Source: Pedobacter nutrimenti (lineage in GTDB: Bacteria > Bacteroidota > Bacteroidia > Sphingobacteriales > Sphingobacteriaceae). From it: DNA of 64,000 bases. Below are positions 36,121-43,833 of this stretch, piece by piece (position 1 is the stretch's first letter; each line of letters starts with the position of its first letter). The stretch lies in NCBI RefSeq assembly GCF_003208655.1, contig NZ_QKLU01000002.1, positions 188,285 to 252,284 of the forward strand, read 5' to 3'. Below the pieces are notes generated by a model that saw only the letters and a program-made list of their open reading frames with translations, was not told the origin of the DNA and searched no databases. Both the position numbers and the translations under genes were made by a program.

Positions 36121-36531
36121 ATGAATCAAAAACCATCAAACGCATTTATTGGGGCTTCCTGGGCCGCGCTCATTGTAGGCTTTGCCGCTTACAATATAGG
36201 ATTATTCAATGCCACCATGCAGCTAAACGAAAAAGGATATTATTTCACCATACTCATGTTTGGTGTATTTTCGGCCATATCAGTACAGAAATGTGTCCGC
36301 GACCGCCTCGAAGGCATCCCTGTAACCAGCATTTATTACAGCATCAGCTGGTTCTGTACGATCCTGTGCCTGGTTCTTTTAACGGTGGGCCTCTGGAACG
36401 CAACATTGGCCCTTAGTGAAAAAGGATTTTATGCCATGTCTTTTGTACTGACCATTTTTTCTGCAATTGCAGTTCAGAAGAACACCCGTGACAGCATTTC
36501 CACTGATCACAAGAGCCCTCAGGACAATTAA
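36121..36531 (+). CDS. YiaA/YiaB-family inner-membrane protein
   Basis: A 136-residue membrane protein with two copies of a two-helix unit. The halves resemble each other: [40 protein letters not shown] and [38 protein letters not shown]. This is the YiaAB two-helix domain. Function is unknown in E. coli. It is monocistronic, ending at a bidirectional terminator. Confidence 0.9.
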   Translation: MNQKPSNAFIGASWAALIVGFAAYNIGLFNATMQLNEKGYYFTILMFGVFSAISVQKCVRDRLEGIPVTSIYYSISWFCTILCLVLLTVGLWNATLALSEKGFYAMSFVLTIFSAIAVQKNTRDSISTDHKSPQDN

Positions 36532-36556
36532 ATCGGCTATTTTTAAAAATCTAATC

Positions 36557-36585
36557 AAAAGGGGCTGGTAAAACCAGCCCCTTTT
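36557..36585. terminator. bidirectional rho-independent terminator
   Basis: AAAAGGGGCTGGT / ACCAGCCCCTTTT, a perfect 13-bp stem with a 3-nt AAA loop, between the convergent YiaA-like and PPIase genes. A and T runs on both sides let it serve both strands. Confidence 0.9.
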
Positions 36586-37258
36586 ACAATCCAGTTTTAT
36601 ACATATTCCTGTATTTAGACGCTTCTTTTTTTGAAAGAACCTGAGCGTCAAATACCACAGGGCTTACAGGAAGATCATTTTGAGTAGGCACCTGGTTAAT
36701 GGCATCCGCCACTTCCATTCCATCAATCACTTCACCAAAAACGGTATAATCCCCATCCAGGTGAGGTGTTCCTCCAATCTTTTTGTAAATTTCCCTTTGT
36801 CTTGCGGTAAAATGAATTCCTTTCTTTTGCTCCAGGGCATCCAGCTGTGCGTCCGTTTGTTTTTTACCTGCGACCAGATAGATTTGGGAAAAGTAAGAAG
36901 CTTTTTCCGGGTTATCGTCCCTCCCTGCTCCCAATGCACCCTTTTTATGAAAAAGACCCGGTTTAATTTCGGCAGCAAAACGCTTTAGAGATTCCGGATG
37001 GGCTTTTTCACGGTTCAGGATGGTATCATCCAATTCTCCGGCCTGACTCACAAAAGCTTTAATCACCCTGTTGAACAACGCTTCTTTATAGGCGCCTTCT
37101 GCAATCATTTTTAAAAACATATCCCGGTGCTTAGGGGTCTGGTCATACAACATCAGAATAATGTTTCCCTTATTGGTTTTCAAACGAACAAAGGAGGTCT
37201 GTGCATTGACCCAAAAAGCTGAAACAGTTAAAAATAAAGTCAGGAGAATCCTTTTCAT
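36584..37258 (-). CDS. exported cyclophilin-type peptidyl-prolyl isomerase
   Basis: A 224-residue protein: signal peptide MKRILLTLFLTVSAFWVNAQ, then a cyclophilin domain beginning VRLKTNKGNIILMLYDQTPKHRDMFLKM, with FNRVIKAFVSQAGE (in place of the usual F-H-R-V-I-x-x-F-M-I-Q-G-G-D) and DYTVFGEVIDGMEVADAIN. An insertion of about 30 residues (KKQTDAQLDALEQKKGI and on) interrupts the middle, as in other Bacteroidota periplasmic forms. The catalytic Arg is kept. ATG at 37258 is used; a GTG at 37282 adds no sensible signal. It overlaps the terminator stem by 2 nt. Confidence 0.9.
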   Translation of the reverse strand: MKRILLTLFLTVSAFWVNAQTSFVRLKTNKGNIILMLYDQTPKHRDMFLKMIAEGAYKEALFNRVIKAFVSQAGELDDTILNREKAHPESLKRFAAEIKPGLFHKKGALGAGRDDNPEKASYFSQIYLVAGKKQTDAQLDALEQKKGIHFTARQREIYKKIGGTPHLDGDYTVFGEVIDGMEVADAINQVPTQNDLPVSPVVFDAQVLSKKEASKYRNMYKTGL

Positions 37259-37314
37259 TGGTCGGTTAATCGGTTTGATCACAAATATAAAAAATACAAG
37301 TCAATACTTTATAG

Positions 37315-39171
37315 TTACAATACCTTGATCATCAGATGACTTGGATGCTGTGCAGAAGTATACACACGATGTACAGACGCTTTAAAATCTGTATCCTGAG
37401 CTTTCATAATGTCCTGAAACTGCTGGGTGTTCCGGTCTATGAGCGGAAACCAGGTACTCTGCAGCTGAACCATTAGCCGGTGACCTTTTTTAAAAGTATG
37501 GAGCACATCCTGAAGCTCAAAATTCACCGGACTGACCCTTCCTGGAACAAATGCTACCGGCCGGTCAAAACCTCTTCTGAATTTCCCCCTCATGGCCTCA
37601 CTGCGGACCATTTGCTGATACCCCGCCATCTGCACCTGTTTTGCTGTCCACTTATTATTTTGTGCCGTATCGGGATAAACATCAATAATTTTCACCACCC
37701 AGTCTGCATCAGTCCCAGTTGTTGAAACCTTCAAATGGGCCCAAATATTCCCCGCCAGGGTCAGGTCCTCTGTAAGCACCTCTGTCTGATAGGTAAGCAC
37801 ATCGGGCATCGCAGAAGCAAAACGCTGGTCTGCTGTCATGTAATCCCGGTCCATATCCATGGTCACCCGGTTGATAAAAGGAACCGGTTTATTCGGGTCC
37901 GAATTGAACTCACTGTAGCTGTCTTTTTTTGGGACAGGAGGGTTAAAGGATAATTTTCCACCATCCTGAAAATACAACCGTTTTTCTTTAACCTCTGCCG
38001 GTGGCCAGGTTTTATAGTTTTTCCATGCATTCAAACCGGTTTGAAATACAGAAACCGCAGGCAGATCCAGAGAGGTCCCTTTCAAATAATGACTGAAAAA
38101 AGCAAATTCAATTTTTTCCCTGTAGAAAGGTCCGGTCGGACCACCAAAGTCCACATCACCCAAATGGTCCCCATCGCCCCTTGCCCATCCGCCATGGACC
38201 CAGGGACCCATTGCAAAATAAACCGGCGTAGAGGGGTTTTTAGCCCGAAGTACTTTATAGGTATTGATTGCCCCATATAAATCTTCAGCGTCATACCAGC
38301 CCCCGGTCACCAGGGTAGGTGTTTTAATGTCATGCAAATGAGGAAGTACATTTCTGTCCTTCCAGTGCTGATCATAATTCGGATGGTTCATCATTTCGTT
38401 CCATAAACGAATGCTATCCTGGTAGTATTTGACATTTGAATTGCGTAAAGAACCCATTTTCAAAAAGAAATCATAACCATCATTCGTTCCTGCCTCAAAT
38501 CGTTTACCAGGTCTTTGGGTAGGTTTGTCGTCCTGTCTGTTGGTAAAGGAAGGGTAAAAACCAAAGTTGGCCGTAAGCATAAATGCTCCGTTGTGAAACG
38601 CATCGTCCCTGTAAAGGTCTGCAATAGGTGCCTGCGGAGATGCCGCAGCCAATGCCGGATGTCTGCTCAACAGTGCTGTGGTGGTATAAAAACCGGGATA
38701 GGAAATACCCCAAACCCCTACTTTCCCATTATTATTGGGAATATTTTTAAGCAGCCAGTCGATCGTATCGTAAGTATCTGTGCCTTCATCAACATCGTTA
38801 TTGCTTTTGTGCTCTTCGAGTTCGGGCGTCATTTCTTCATAAATCCCTTCACTCATCCAGCGTCCCCGGACATCCTGGTAAACAAAAATATAGCCGTCCC
38901 GTAAAAATAAAGAAGAAGGACCCAGGGAAGAACGGTAGTTCGCAGCCCCATAAGGCGCCACGCTATAACAAGTCCGGTCCATCATAAAGGGATAAGATTT
39001 AGACTGGTCCTTTGGCACATAAACCGCAGTAAACAGTTTTTTCCCGTCCCTCATTGGCACCTGGTATTCATATTTCTGATAATTTTCTTTTACATAAGCC
39101 CCATCCGGCGAAGCAACCTGGGCAAAAGTACCAAGACTAAAAAAAAGAAAAAGAAGGGTTAGAGTTTTCAT
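37315..39171 (-). CDS. CocE/NonD-family hydrolase (X-Pro dipeptidyl-peptidase-like)
   Basis: A 618-residue secreted hydrolase: signal peptide ending FAQ, then an alpha/beta-hydrolase domain with the nucleophile elbow GVWGISYPGF (Ser157) and GGWYDAEDLYG carrying the catalytic Asp. The last 200 residues are the jelly-roll C-terminal domain (PX/CocE C-terminal; ends in DFKASVHRVYTSAQHPSHL). Relatives include cocaine esterase, glutaryl-7-ACA acylase and alpha-amino-acid ester hydrolases. The natural substrate is unknown. Single gene. Confidence 0.92.
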   Translation of the reverse strand: MKTLTLLFLFFSLGTFAQVASPDGAYVKENYQKYEYQVPMRDGKKLFTAVYVPKDQSKSYPFMMDRTCYSVAPYGAANYRSSLGPSSLFLRDGYIFVYQDVRGRWMSEGIYEEMTPELEEHKSNNDVDEGTDTYDTIDWLLKNIPNNNGKVGVWGISYPGFYTTTALLSRHPALAAASPQAPIADLYRDDAFHNGAFMLTANFGFYPSFTNRQDDKPTQRPGKRFEAGTNDGYDFFLKMGSLRNSNVKYYQDSIRLWNEMMNHPNYDQHWKDRNVLPHLHDIKTPTLVTGGWYDAEDLYGAINTYKVLRAKNPSTPVYFAMGPWVHGGWARGDGDHLGDVDFGGPTGPFYREKIEFAFFSHYLKGTSLDLPAVSVFQTGLNAWKNYKTWPPAEVKEKRLYFQDGGKLSFNPPVPKKDSYSEFNSDPNKPVPFINRVTMDMDRDYMTADQRFASAMPDVLTYQTEVLTEDLTLAGNIWAHLKVSTTGTDADWVVKIIDVYPDTAQNNKWTAKQVQMAGYQQMVRSEAMRGKFRRGFDRPVAFVPGRVSPVNFELQDVLHTFKKGHRLMVQLQSTWFPLIDRNTQQFQDIMKAQDTDFKASVHRVYTSAQHPSHLMIKVL

Positions 39172-39254
39172 GAAAGCTTTGTTTTTAAGCCTTTCGGGTG
39201 AAGTACGCCAAAAGCCTCACGAATATAGCCATAAAAATATTTTCAGCACAGGGA

Positions 39255-39593
39255 TTAAGTTCCCGATTCTTTCCTTAATTCTTCTCCATACTGTAGCAAC
39301 ACTTCAATGACAGGGATTGCACGGATTCCCTTTTCGGTTAAGGAATACTCCACTTTTGGAGGAACGACCGGATAAACCACCCTTCTGATCAGCGCATTTT
39401 CCTCCAGTTCACGGAGTTGGGCAGCGAGCATTTTATCGGTAATGCCAGGCAGATTTTTTTTCAGTTGACCATACCTTAATATGTTTCCACTCAGCCTCCA
39501 TAAGATGGGCATTTTCCAGGGCCCACCGAGGTGTTTTAAAGCAAGTTCAATAGGAATATCAAAAGAATATTCCTGATCAATTGGCATTTTCAT
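39255..39593 (-). CDS. HxlR-family winged-helix regulator
   Basis: A 112-residue MarR-like HTH protein of the HxlR group: HLGGPWKMPILWRLSGNILRYGQLKKNLPGITDKMLAAQLRELEENALIRR-type core and VPPKVEYSLTEKG wing, ending in a dimerisation helix. The usual N-terminal Cys of redox-sensing HxlR proteins is absent. Target genes are unknown; the CocE gene downstream (83 nt, same strand) is the obvious candidate. Confidence 0.92.
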   Translation of the reverse strand: MKMPIDQEYSFDIPIELALKHLGGPWKMPILWRLSGNILRYGQLKKNLPGITDKMLAAQLRELEENALIRRVVYPVVPPKVEYSLTEKGIRAIPVIEVLLQYGEELRKESGT

Positions 39594-40027
39594 TTTTTAT
39601 ATAGCTGATAATCAATTTTCTTTCTTTTTTTACCATATAGAATTTCACAAACTATATGGATTAAATTTACAATGAAGATTTTAAAGCTCAAAAGAATTTA
39701 ACACAATCCTTAAATTATATTTATCGAGCCTGAAATCAGATCTTTCTTTTCCCATAAAAAAGTCAAACCCAAGAGAAAAACAAATACAAATTTTAAAGTG
39801 ATTTAAGAGGCATTTCGATTTAAATCTTTTTGGGTCTGAGACACCAATACAGTACTGGTTACGCAAACCAAGAAAAAGAAAAGACAGGGTAAAAGCATAC
39901 GAAAAGCTCAATCGAATAAGCACTGATGCTGGACAGGGTGTCCAAAAAGAAAATGGAATTATTCCTTCGGCCGGAGAACAACCTCCTGGGCCAAAGGAAT
40001 AATTCACAAAATATATTTTAAGGGCGT
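39594..40027. other. 434-nt intergenic region with no convincing gene
   Basis: AT-rich. One minus-strand reading frame (39681-40007) starts inside a terminator hairpin and has low-complexity composition, so I do not call it. The terminator of the OmpA-like gene is listed separately. Confidence 0.6.
39957..40004 (-). terminator. terminator-like hairpin after the OmpA-like gene
   Basis: Arms 39957-39972 and 39989-40004 pair over 16 bp with one mismatch (AATTATTCCTT-GGCC core); the loop contains a second GGAG/CTCC stem. On the minus strand CCATTTTCTTTTT follows. Position, 24 nt past the stop codon, fits termination. Confidence 0.65.
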
Positions 40028-40555
40028 TTATTGAACAACTTTAACCTCTACCCTTCTGTTGAGCTGTCTGCCAGCCTCTGTATCATTGGATGTCAGGGGG
40101 CGGGTTGCACCAAAACCTTTAATACTTAAGCGGGATGCACTTATACCTGCATTGACCAGATAAGATTTTACTGCATTTGCGCGATCAACGGATAAAGACA
40201 TATTGTGCTCTACTGTACCTTCGGCAGAAGAATTTCCATTTAAAACAAAATTAATGGACGTGTCTTTTTTCATTTCTGCTGCAGCCTGGTCCAGGATCGA
40301 AAAAGATGCCGTTTTTAATACATCTGAATTAAACTCAAATTGCACATTGTTAAAGTTAAAATTTGGTTTTTCAGGAGCAGCAGGTTTTTCTTCCTGTACC
40401 GGTGCCGGATCAGGCTTCTTTTCCTCCACTGGTTTTTCAGCTACTTTTTCTACAGGCGCTGGTTTTGCTACGATTTTTTTTGTCTTACATGAATACATGC
40501 TAATGGACAGAAGTCCGAGAACGGCTGATACTAAAAAAGGTTTTAAAGATTTCAT
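40028..40555 (-). CDS. OmpA-family lipoprotein (Pal-like)
   Basis: A 175-residue outer-membrane lipoprotein: signal peptide with lipobox SISMYSC, a Pro/Glu/Lys/Val-rich linker (about 25-65, PAPVEKVAEKPVEEKKPDP), then an OmpA peptidoglycan-binding domain with VQFEFNSDVL, LNGNSSAEGTVEHNMSLSVDRANAV and GFGATRPLTSN, ending RQLNRRVEVKVV. The Asp and Arg that bind diaminopimelate are in the expected places. ATG at 40555 starts the signal; an upstream frame extension to 40588 is not needed. It tethers the outer membrane to the wall. Confidence 0.9.
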   Translation of the reverse strand: MKSLKPFLVSAVLGLLSISMYSCKTKKIVAKPAPVEKVAEKPVEEKKPDPAPVQEEKPAAPEKPNFNFNNVQFEFNSDVLKTASFSILDQAAAEMKKDTSINFVLNGNSSAEGTVEHNMSLSVDRANAVKSYLVNAGISASRLSIKGFGATRPLTSNDTEAGRQLNRRVEVKVVQ

Positions 40556-40675
40556 TTGTTTGTTGTTGTTTTTTTGTTTCGTAAACATAAATAATATTTA
40601 ATATTAATTTAAATACTACTGCAACTATAACGTATTTTAAAACAAGAACTTATGTAAACCAACCTCTTTAATCAC

Positions 40676-40695
40676 AAAAAAACAGGATATATCCT
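40676..40695 (-). terminator. short rho-independent terminator after the GNAT gene
   Basis: Self-complementary AGGATATATCCT followed on the minus strand by G and seven U, 11 nt after the stop codon. Confidence 0.5.
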
Positions 40696-40705
40696 TCTTA
40701 AATCC

Positions 40706-41158
40706 TCAGATCAAGGACTTCATCATACAAACGCTGTTTTCTACCCCTTCATATTGCCCGTAATTAGGGATAAAACGGTACCCAGCCTTTTGATAAAGGC
40801 TTATCGCTTCAGGCTGCTTTTTTCCTGTTTCCAGTACACAGCTTTCTGCTCCGGTTTCTGCCGCCCATTTTTCCAGTTCAGAAAGTATTTTCAGTGCAAT
40901 TCCCCGGCCTCTTGACTCTTCCTTCACAAACATTCTTTTAACCTCCACTTTTCCTTCCCCAAAAGGTTTTATGGCTCCGCAACCCCGGGCAACCCCTTCT
41001 TCAAATGCCAAAACGACTTCATTGATTTTATCAACCCGATTAAATTGCGCATAAAAATCATGGTCCTCACCATCTCTGATCCTAAGATCTTTATCCAATA
41101 AAATAACCAGTGCCCTAAAATCCGGGTCCATAGAATTTGTCCTGATCAGCTCTATCAT
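40706..41158 (-). CDS. GNAT-family N-acetyltransferase
   Basis: A 150-residue acetyltransferase: VEVKRMFVKEESRGRGIALKILSELEKWA is motif A (RGRGIA pyrophosphate loop), and ISLYQKAGYRFIPNYGQY is motif B. The C-terminal NYGQYEGVENSVCM pattern matches the PhnO/YkkB-like small-molecule GNATs common in Bacteroidota. Substrate unknown. It is divergent from the TPM-domain gene 57 nt away. Confidence 0.9.
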   Translation of the reverse strand: MIELIRTNSMDPDFRALVILLDKDLRIRDGEDHDFYAQFNRVDKINEVVLAFEEGVARGCGAIKPFGEGKVEVKRMFVKEESRGRGIALKILSELEKWAAETGAESCVLETGKKQPEAISLYQKAGYRFIPNYGQYEGVENSVCMMKSLI

Positions 41159-41215
41159 ATCTCTGGATTGTTTTTTGCTAAAATATCTATATTTATGATA
41201 AATCTACCTTAACCC

Positions 41216-42793
41216 ATGATCAAATCTGCTGTTTTTTATCTCTGCCTGACACTACTGGTCCTGAGCTGCAAACCTTCCAAAACCAGCAAGCTGGTCCTGG
41301 ACACCATCCCCGATCCCAAAACCCTTGGAGAAAGTTATGTCAGTAATCCGGACAACCTGCTTTCCGACGCAACAGTATCCACCCTGAACAGGGACCTGAG
41401 CGCACTGGACCAGGAAGGTACCGCACACATTGATGTCGTGTTTGTAAAAAGTATCGGAGACAATGTTCCAAAAGACATTGCACACGAGCTTTTCAGGAAA
41501 TGGAAAATAGGTGACCAAAAAAGCAATAACGGACTATTGATCTTTATGGTAAAAGATCAGAAAAGGATAGAGTTTGAAACCGGTTATGGCCTGGAGGGCA
41601 GTCTTCCGGACATGATTTGCAGAAGGATCCAGGAAGATTACATGATTCCCTATGCCAGGAACAATGATTTCGACAATGCCGTTCTTAAAGGAGTCGACGC
41701 GACCATAAGCCACCTTAAAGGCAACGCTTCATCTCCGGCAGAACCAGAAGTCCAGGTGGTCTCTCCGCTCCCCGATCAGGCAACCGCTCCCGGCCCGGTC
41801 CCAGTCATGGATCCCGGAGCGATGCGTCCCGACCCCCGACCAGCTACCATTTCAGGAGAAAACCAGGTACAGCCTCCGGTCAGTAGCACTGAAAAAACCG
41901 GCCCCTCAGGCAATCCGGGAGGCTTACTTTCTATTTTGATCTTTGTATTTTACATGATCTTTGCAATTATCCTTGGCCGTAAAATGACCGCTTACAAATT
42001 TAAACGGGCATGGCTAAATCCCTTCATTTATTTAATGGTACTGGGTCCGGCCGCTTTGATCATTTATTTAAATCTATATTATCCAACGTCTTTTTATGAC
42101 CTGCGGGCATTTTTTGTCCTTTGTTTTTTGCTCTGGTTCTTTGTTAACGCTCATTTTCTGATTCTAGGGGCAATACTAAAAGCAAGTCTGAAAGAAAAAA
42201 GCAGACATGAACAATACCTGGCCTGGAGAGAAAGACATGAGCCAATGGAAAAAATAGTCTTGAAACTTTTCTCTTTTCCATTTCTGAAAGCATACTGGGA
42301 AACCTATACAGAAAGATTAAAACGATTGCGGTACGACCCAATGGATTGTGATCATTGTAAAAGTACAATGACCCTTCTTGACGACAAAAAAGAGGACGCC
42401 TATTTATCTAAAGGACAGCTTACTGAAGAACAGATAGATGCTATAGATTATGACGTATGGCTTTGTACTTTCTGCAATGCGACCCTGGTACTGGACTATA
42501 AAAACCTTCAGTCAACAGCAAAACCCTGCAGCCAATGTCATTTCCAGACCATGGAGTTCAAAAAAAGAAAAATAATGAAACGGGCAAGCAGTTCCGATGA
42601 TGGTTATGGTTATGAATATTATGTCTGTGCCAACTGCCTGTTTGAAGAAAGTATTAAATTCATTATCCCTCAAATTTCCAGTTCCAGTGACAGTTCTTCT
42701 TCTTTTTCAGACAGCAGCAGCTCTTCCTCTGACAGCTCTTCCTCCAGCAGCGGAGGAGATTCTGGGGGAGGCGGAGCAGGCAGCAACTGGTAA
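41216..42793 (+). CDS. TPM-domain lipoprotein with zinc-ribbon CxxC pairs and Ser/Gly-rich tail
   Basis: A 525-residue protein. Lipobox LLVLSC gives Cys18. A TPM domain (about 35-170) has SYVSNPDNLLSD, NGLLIFMVKDQKRIEFETGYGLEGSLPD and RNNDFDNAV. A Pro-rich linker leads to three hydrophobic helices (about 238-322). The C-terminal region has four CxxC pairs (CDHC, CTFC, CSQC, CANC), enough for two zinc ribbons, and ends in a poly-Ser/Asp run and GGDSGGGGAGSNW, a tail typical of YgcG-like TPM proteins. TPM proteins act in membrane-protein repair or have weak phosphatase activity. The zinc ribbons are an unusual addition. A terminator follows. Confidence 0.85.
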   Translation: MIKSAVFYLCLTLLVLSCKPSKTSKLVLDTIPDPKTLGESYVSNPDNLLSDATVSTLNRDLSALDQEGTAHIDVVFVKSIGDNVPKDIAHELFRKWKIGDQKSNNGLLIFMVKDQKRIEFETGYGLEGSLPDMICRRIQEDYMIPYARNNDFDNAVLKGVDATISHLKGNASSPAEPEVQVVSPLPDQATAPGPVPVMDPGAMRPDPRPATISGENQVQPPVSSTEKTGPSGNPGGLLSILIFVFYMIFAIILGRKMTAYKFKRAWLNPFIYLMVLGPAALIIYLNLYYPTSFYDLRAFFVLCFLLWFFVNAHFLILGAILKASLKEKSRHEQYLAWRERHEPMEKIVLKLFSFPFLKAYWETYTERLKRLRYDPMDCDHCKSTMTLLDDKKEDAYLSKGQLTEEQIDAIDYDVWLCTFCNATLVLDYKNLQSTAKPCSQCHFQTMEFKKRKIMKRASSSDDGYGYEYYVCANCLFEESIKFIIPQISSSSDSSSSFSDSSSSSSDSSSSSSGGDSGGGGAGSNW

Positions 42794-42794
42794 C

Positions 42795-42824
42795 AAAAAA
42801 AGAGCGGCCAATCCTGGACCGCTC
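42795..42824 (-). terminator. rho-independent terminator of the tRNA-like unit
   Basis: On the minus strand GAGCGGTCC, a 6-nt loop and GGCCGCTC pair over 8 bp with one bulged base and are followed by seven U. It lies 30 nt beyond the CCA of the second tRNA-like gene, in the 3' gap shared with the convergent TPM gene. Confidence 0.8.
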
Positions 42825-42854
42825 AATTAACTAACTTATTATTCATAAAAAAAC

Positions 42855-42998
42855 TGGCTGTTGGGGAAGGAGTCGAACCTTCAAGGGGAAGTTAGCCGCA
42901 GTTCAAAATTAATTTGTGGTCAACCCATAAACTGTGTTTATCCCATGATCCCCACCACCGAGACAAGAAGGTGTGTCTGCCAATTTCACCACCCAACA
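42855..42998 (-). tRNA. class II tRNA-like gene A, anticodon GUC, giant 72-nt variable arm
   Basis: Reads as a full tRNA on the minus strand. Acceptor TGTTGGG pairs with CCCAACA (7 bp); D arm GTG/CAC with GG in the loop; anticodon arm CCTTC-TTGTCTC-GGTGG (anticodon GUC at 42964-42962, U33 present, U29-U41 mismatch and U30-G40 wobble); T arm GAAGG-TTCGACT-CCTTC; discriminator G; encoded CCA at 42857-42855. The variable region (42954-42883) is 72 nt, against at most about 25 nt in known class II tRNAs. Its base is closed by GGGGA/TCCCC. The D arm is Leu-like, but the anticodon is that of tRNA-Asp. I know no family with this form. Confidence is for a structured tRNA-like RNA, not for its decoding role. 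Confidence 0.75.
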
Positions 42999-43016
42999 TG
43001 ATATTTAAGAACTCCA

Positions 43017-43069
43017 TTTAAACAGTAAGTTTTTGGTTTAGGTTGATTTTTTCTACCTTACTGTTTAAA
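43017..43069. repeat. perfect 13-bp inverted repeat between the tRNA-like genes
   Basis: TTTAAACAGTAAG (43017-43029) and its exact complement (43057-43069) enclose a 27-nt loop. It occupies the 73-nt spacer between the two tRNA-like genes and ends 2 nt from the 3' end of gene B. It lacks a U run, so it looks like a spacer or processing stem rather than a terminator. Confidence 0.85.
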
Positions 43070-43071
43070 AG

Positions 43072-43179
43072 CTGTAGGGGAAGGAGTCGAACCTTCAAGG
43101 AGTAGTTAGCCCTTTCGGGTTTTCCATATTCTCCACCACCGAGACAAGGAGGGGTGTCTGCCAGTTCCACCACCCTACA
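43072..43179 (-). tRNA. class II tRNA-like gene B, anticodon GUC, 39-nt variable arm
   Basis: Acceptor TGTAGGG/CCCTACA; D arm GTG/CAC; anticodon arm CCTCC-TTGTCTC-GGTGG with anticodon GUC (43145-43143) and the same U29-U41 mismatch; T arm identical to gene A; discriminator G; CCA is not encoded. The variable region (43135-43097) is 39 nt: GGAG/CTCC at the base and a CCC-GAAA-GGG hairpin at the tip. Against gene A, acceptor pair 4-69 changes T-A to A-T and the variable-stem third pair changes G-C to A-T, both compensatory. ATGG and GGCTAACT are conserved inside both variable arms. First gene of the transcript. Confidence 0.78.
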
Positions 43180-43227
43180 GTGTGCAGCAAATGTTAAAGA
43201 ACTTATTTTTTTATCGTTTGCTTGATA

Positions 43228-43259
43228 CAAATGTAATAAGAGCCTCAATATGTTGCAAA
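43228..43259 (-). promoter_or_regulatory. promoter of the tRNA-like unit
   Basis: On the minus strand TTTG (43256-43259), a 20-nt spacer and TACATTTG (43228-43235), exact matches to the Bacteroidota -33/-7 elements, about 49 nt before the 5' end of gene B. Confidence 0.7.
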
Positions 43260-43332
43260 TATTTTAAACAATTATTTTTATTTTTATAAATTCAATAATT
43301 ATATTTGAATTTCATTATCAAATTAAAAATTC

Positions 43333-43806
43333 ATGATAAAAAAAGAAAGCCAAAATTCAGAAATTGATAACCTCGATATAGACATCCTGAAACAACTGAT
43401 GCAGGATGCCACCAAACCCTACACCGAAATCGCTAAAGACCTCATCGTATCGGGGGGGACCATTCACGTGAGAATGAAAAAATTACAGGAAATGGGCATC
43501 ATCAGGGGTTCACACCTGATCATTGACCCCCAAAAAGCCGGATATGACATTTGTGCCTTTCTGGGAATTTACCTGGAAAAAGGAATCCAATATAAAGATG
43601 CAGTTGCCCAGCTGAGCCAAATCAAAGAAGTTGTGGAACTTCACTATACCACTGGTGCATACAGCATGTTTGCCAAAATCATTTGCAGGGATACCAGTCA
43701 CCTCAGACACGTACTGAACGAAGAAATACAGGCCGTACCAGGCATACAACGAACAGAGACCCTGATTTCATTGGAGGAGAGCATCAGAAGGCAGATTGAA
43801 CTGTAA
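43333..43806 (+). CDS. Lrp/AsnC-family transcriptional regulator
   Basis: A 157-residue regulator: N-terminal winged HTH (LDIDILKQLMQDATKPYTEIAKDL, then GTIHVRMKKLQEMGII) and a C-terminal RAM ligand-binding domain (ELHYTTGAYSMFAKIICRD, RTETLISLEESIRR). Lrp-type proteins sense amino acids. It is divergent from the tRNA-like unit with their promoters in a shared AT-rich region of about 150 nt. Its target and effector are unknown; self-regulation and control of the divergent unit are plausible. Confidence 0.93.
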   Translation: MIKKESQNSEIDNLDIDILKQLMQDATKPYTEIAKDLIVSGGTIHVRMKKLQEMGIIRGSHLIIDPQKAGYDICAFLGIYLEKGIQYKDAVAQLSQIKEVVELHYTTGAYSMFAKIICRDTSHLRHVLNEEIQAVPGIQRTETLISLEESIRRQIEL

Positions 43807-43833
43807 GTCCAATCTGCTTTTTAAATTTACCCA

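Noticed and set aside
39681..40007. Minus-strand ORF of 108 codons
   Set aside because: It begins inside a terminator hairpin, has low-complexity composition and no recognisable motif.
42883..42954. Group I intron as explanation of the long tRNA-like arm
   Set aside because: Such introns lie in the anticodon loop and are over 200 nt with conserved P, Q, R, S elements; here the insert is in the variable arm and too short.
42855..43179. tmRNA or an integration (att) site at the tRNA-like pair
   Set aside because: No tag-peptide reading frame or tmRNA sequence blocks, and no integrase or flanking mobile genes. The identical 3' segments are simply the shared T arm.
43018..43248. Minus-strand ORF of 76 codons covering tRNA-like gene B
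   Set aside because: It is a translation of the tRNA-like gene and its promoter; no protein family features.
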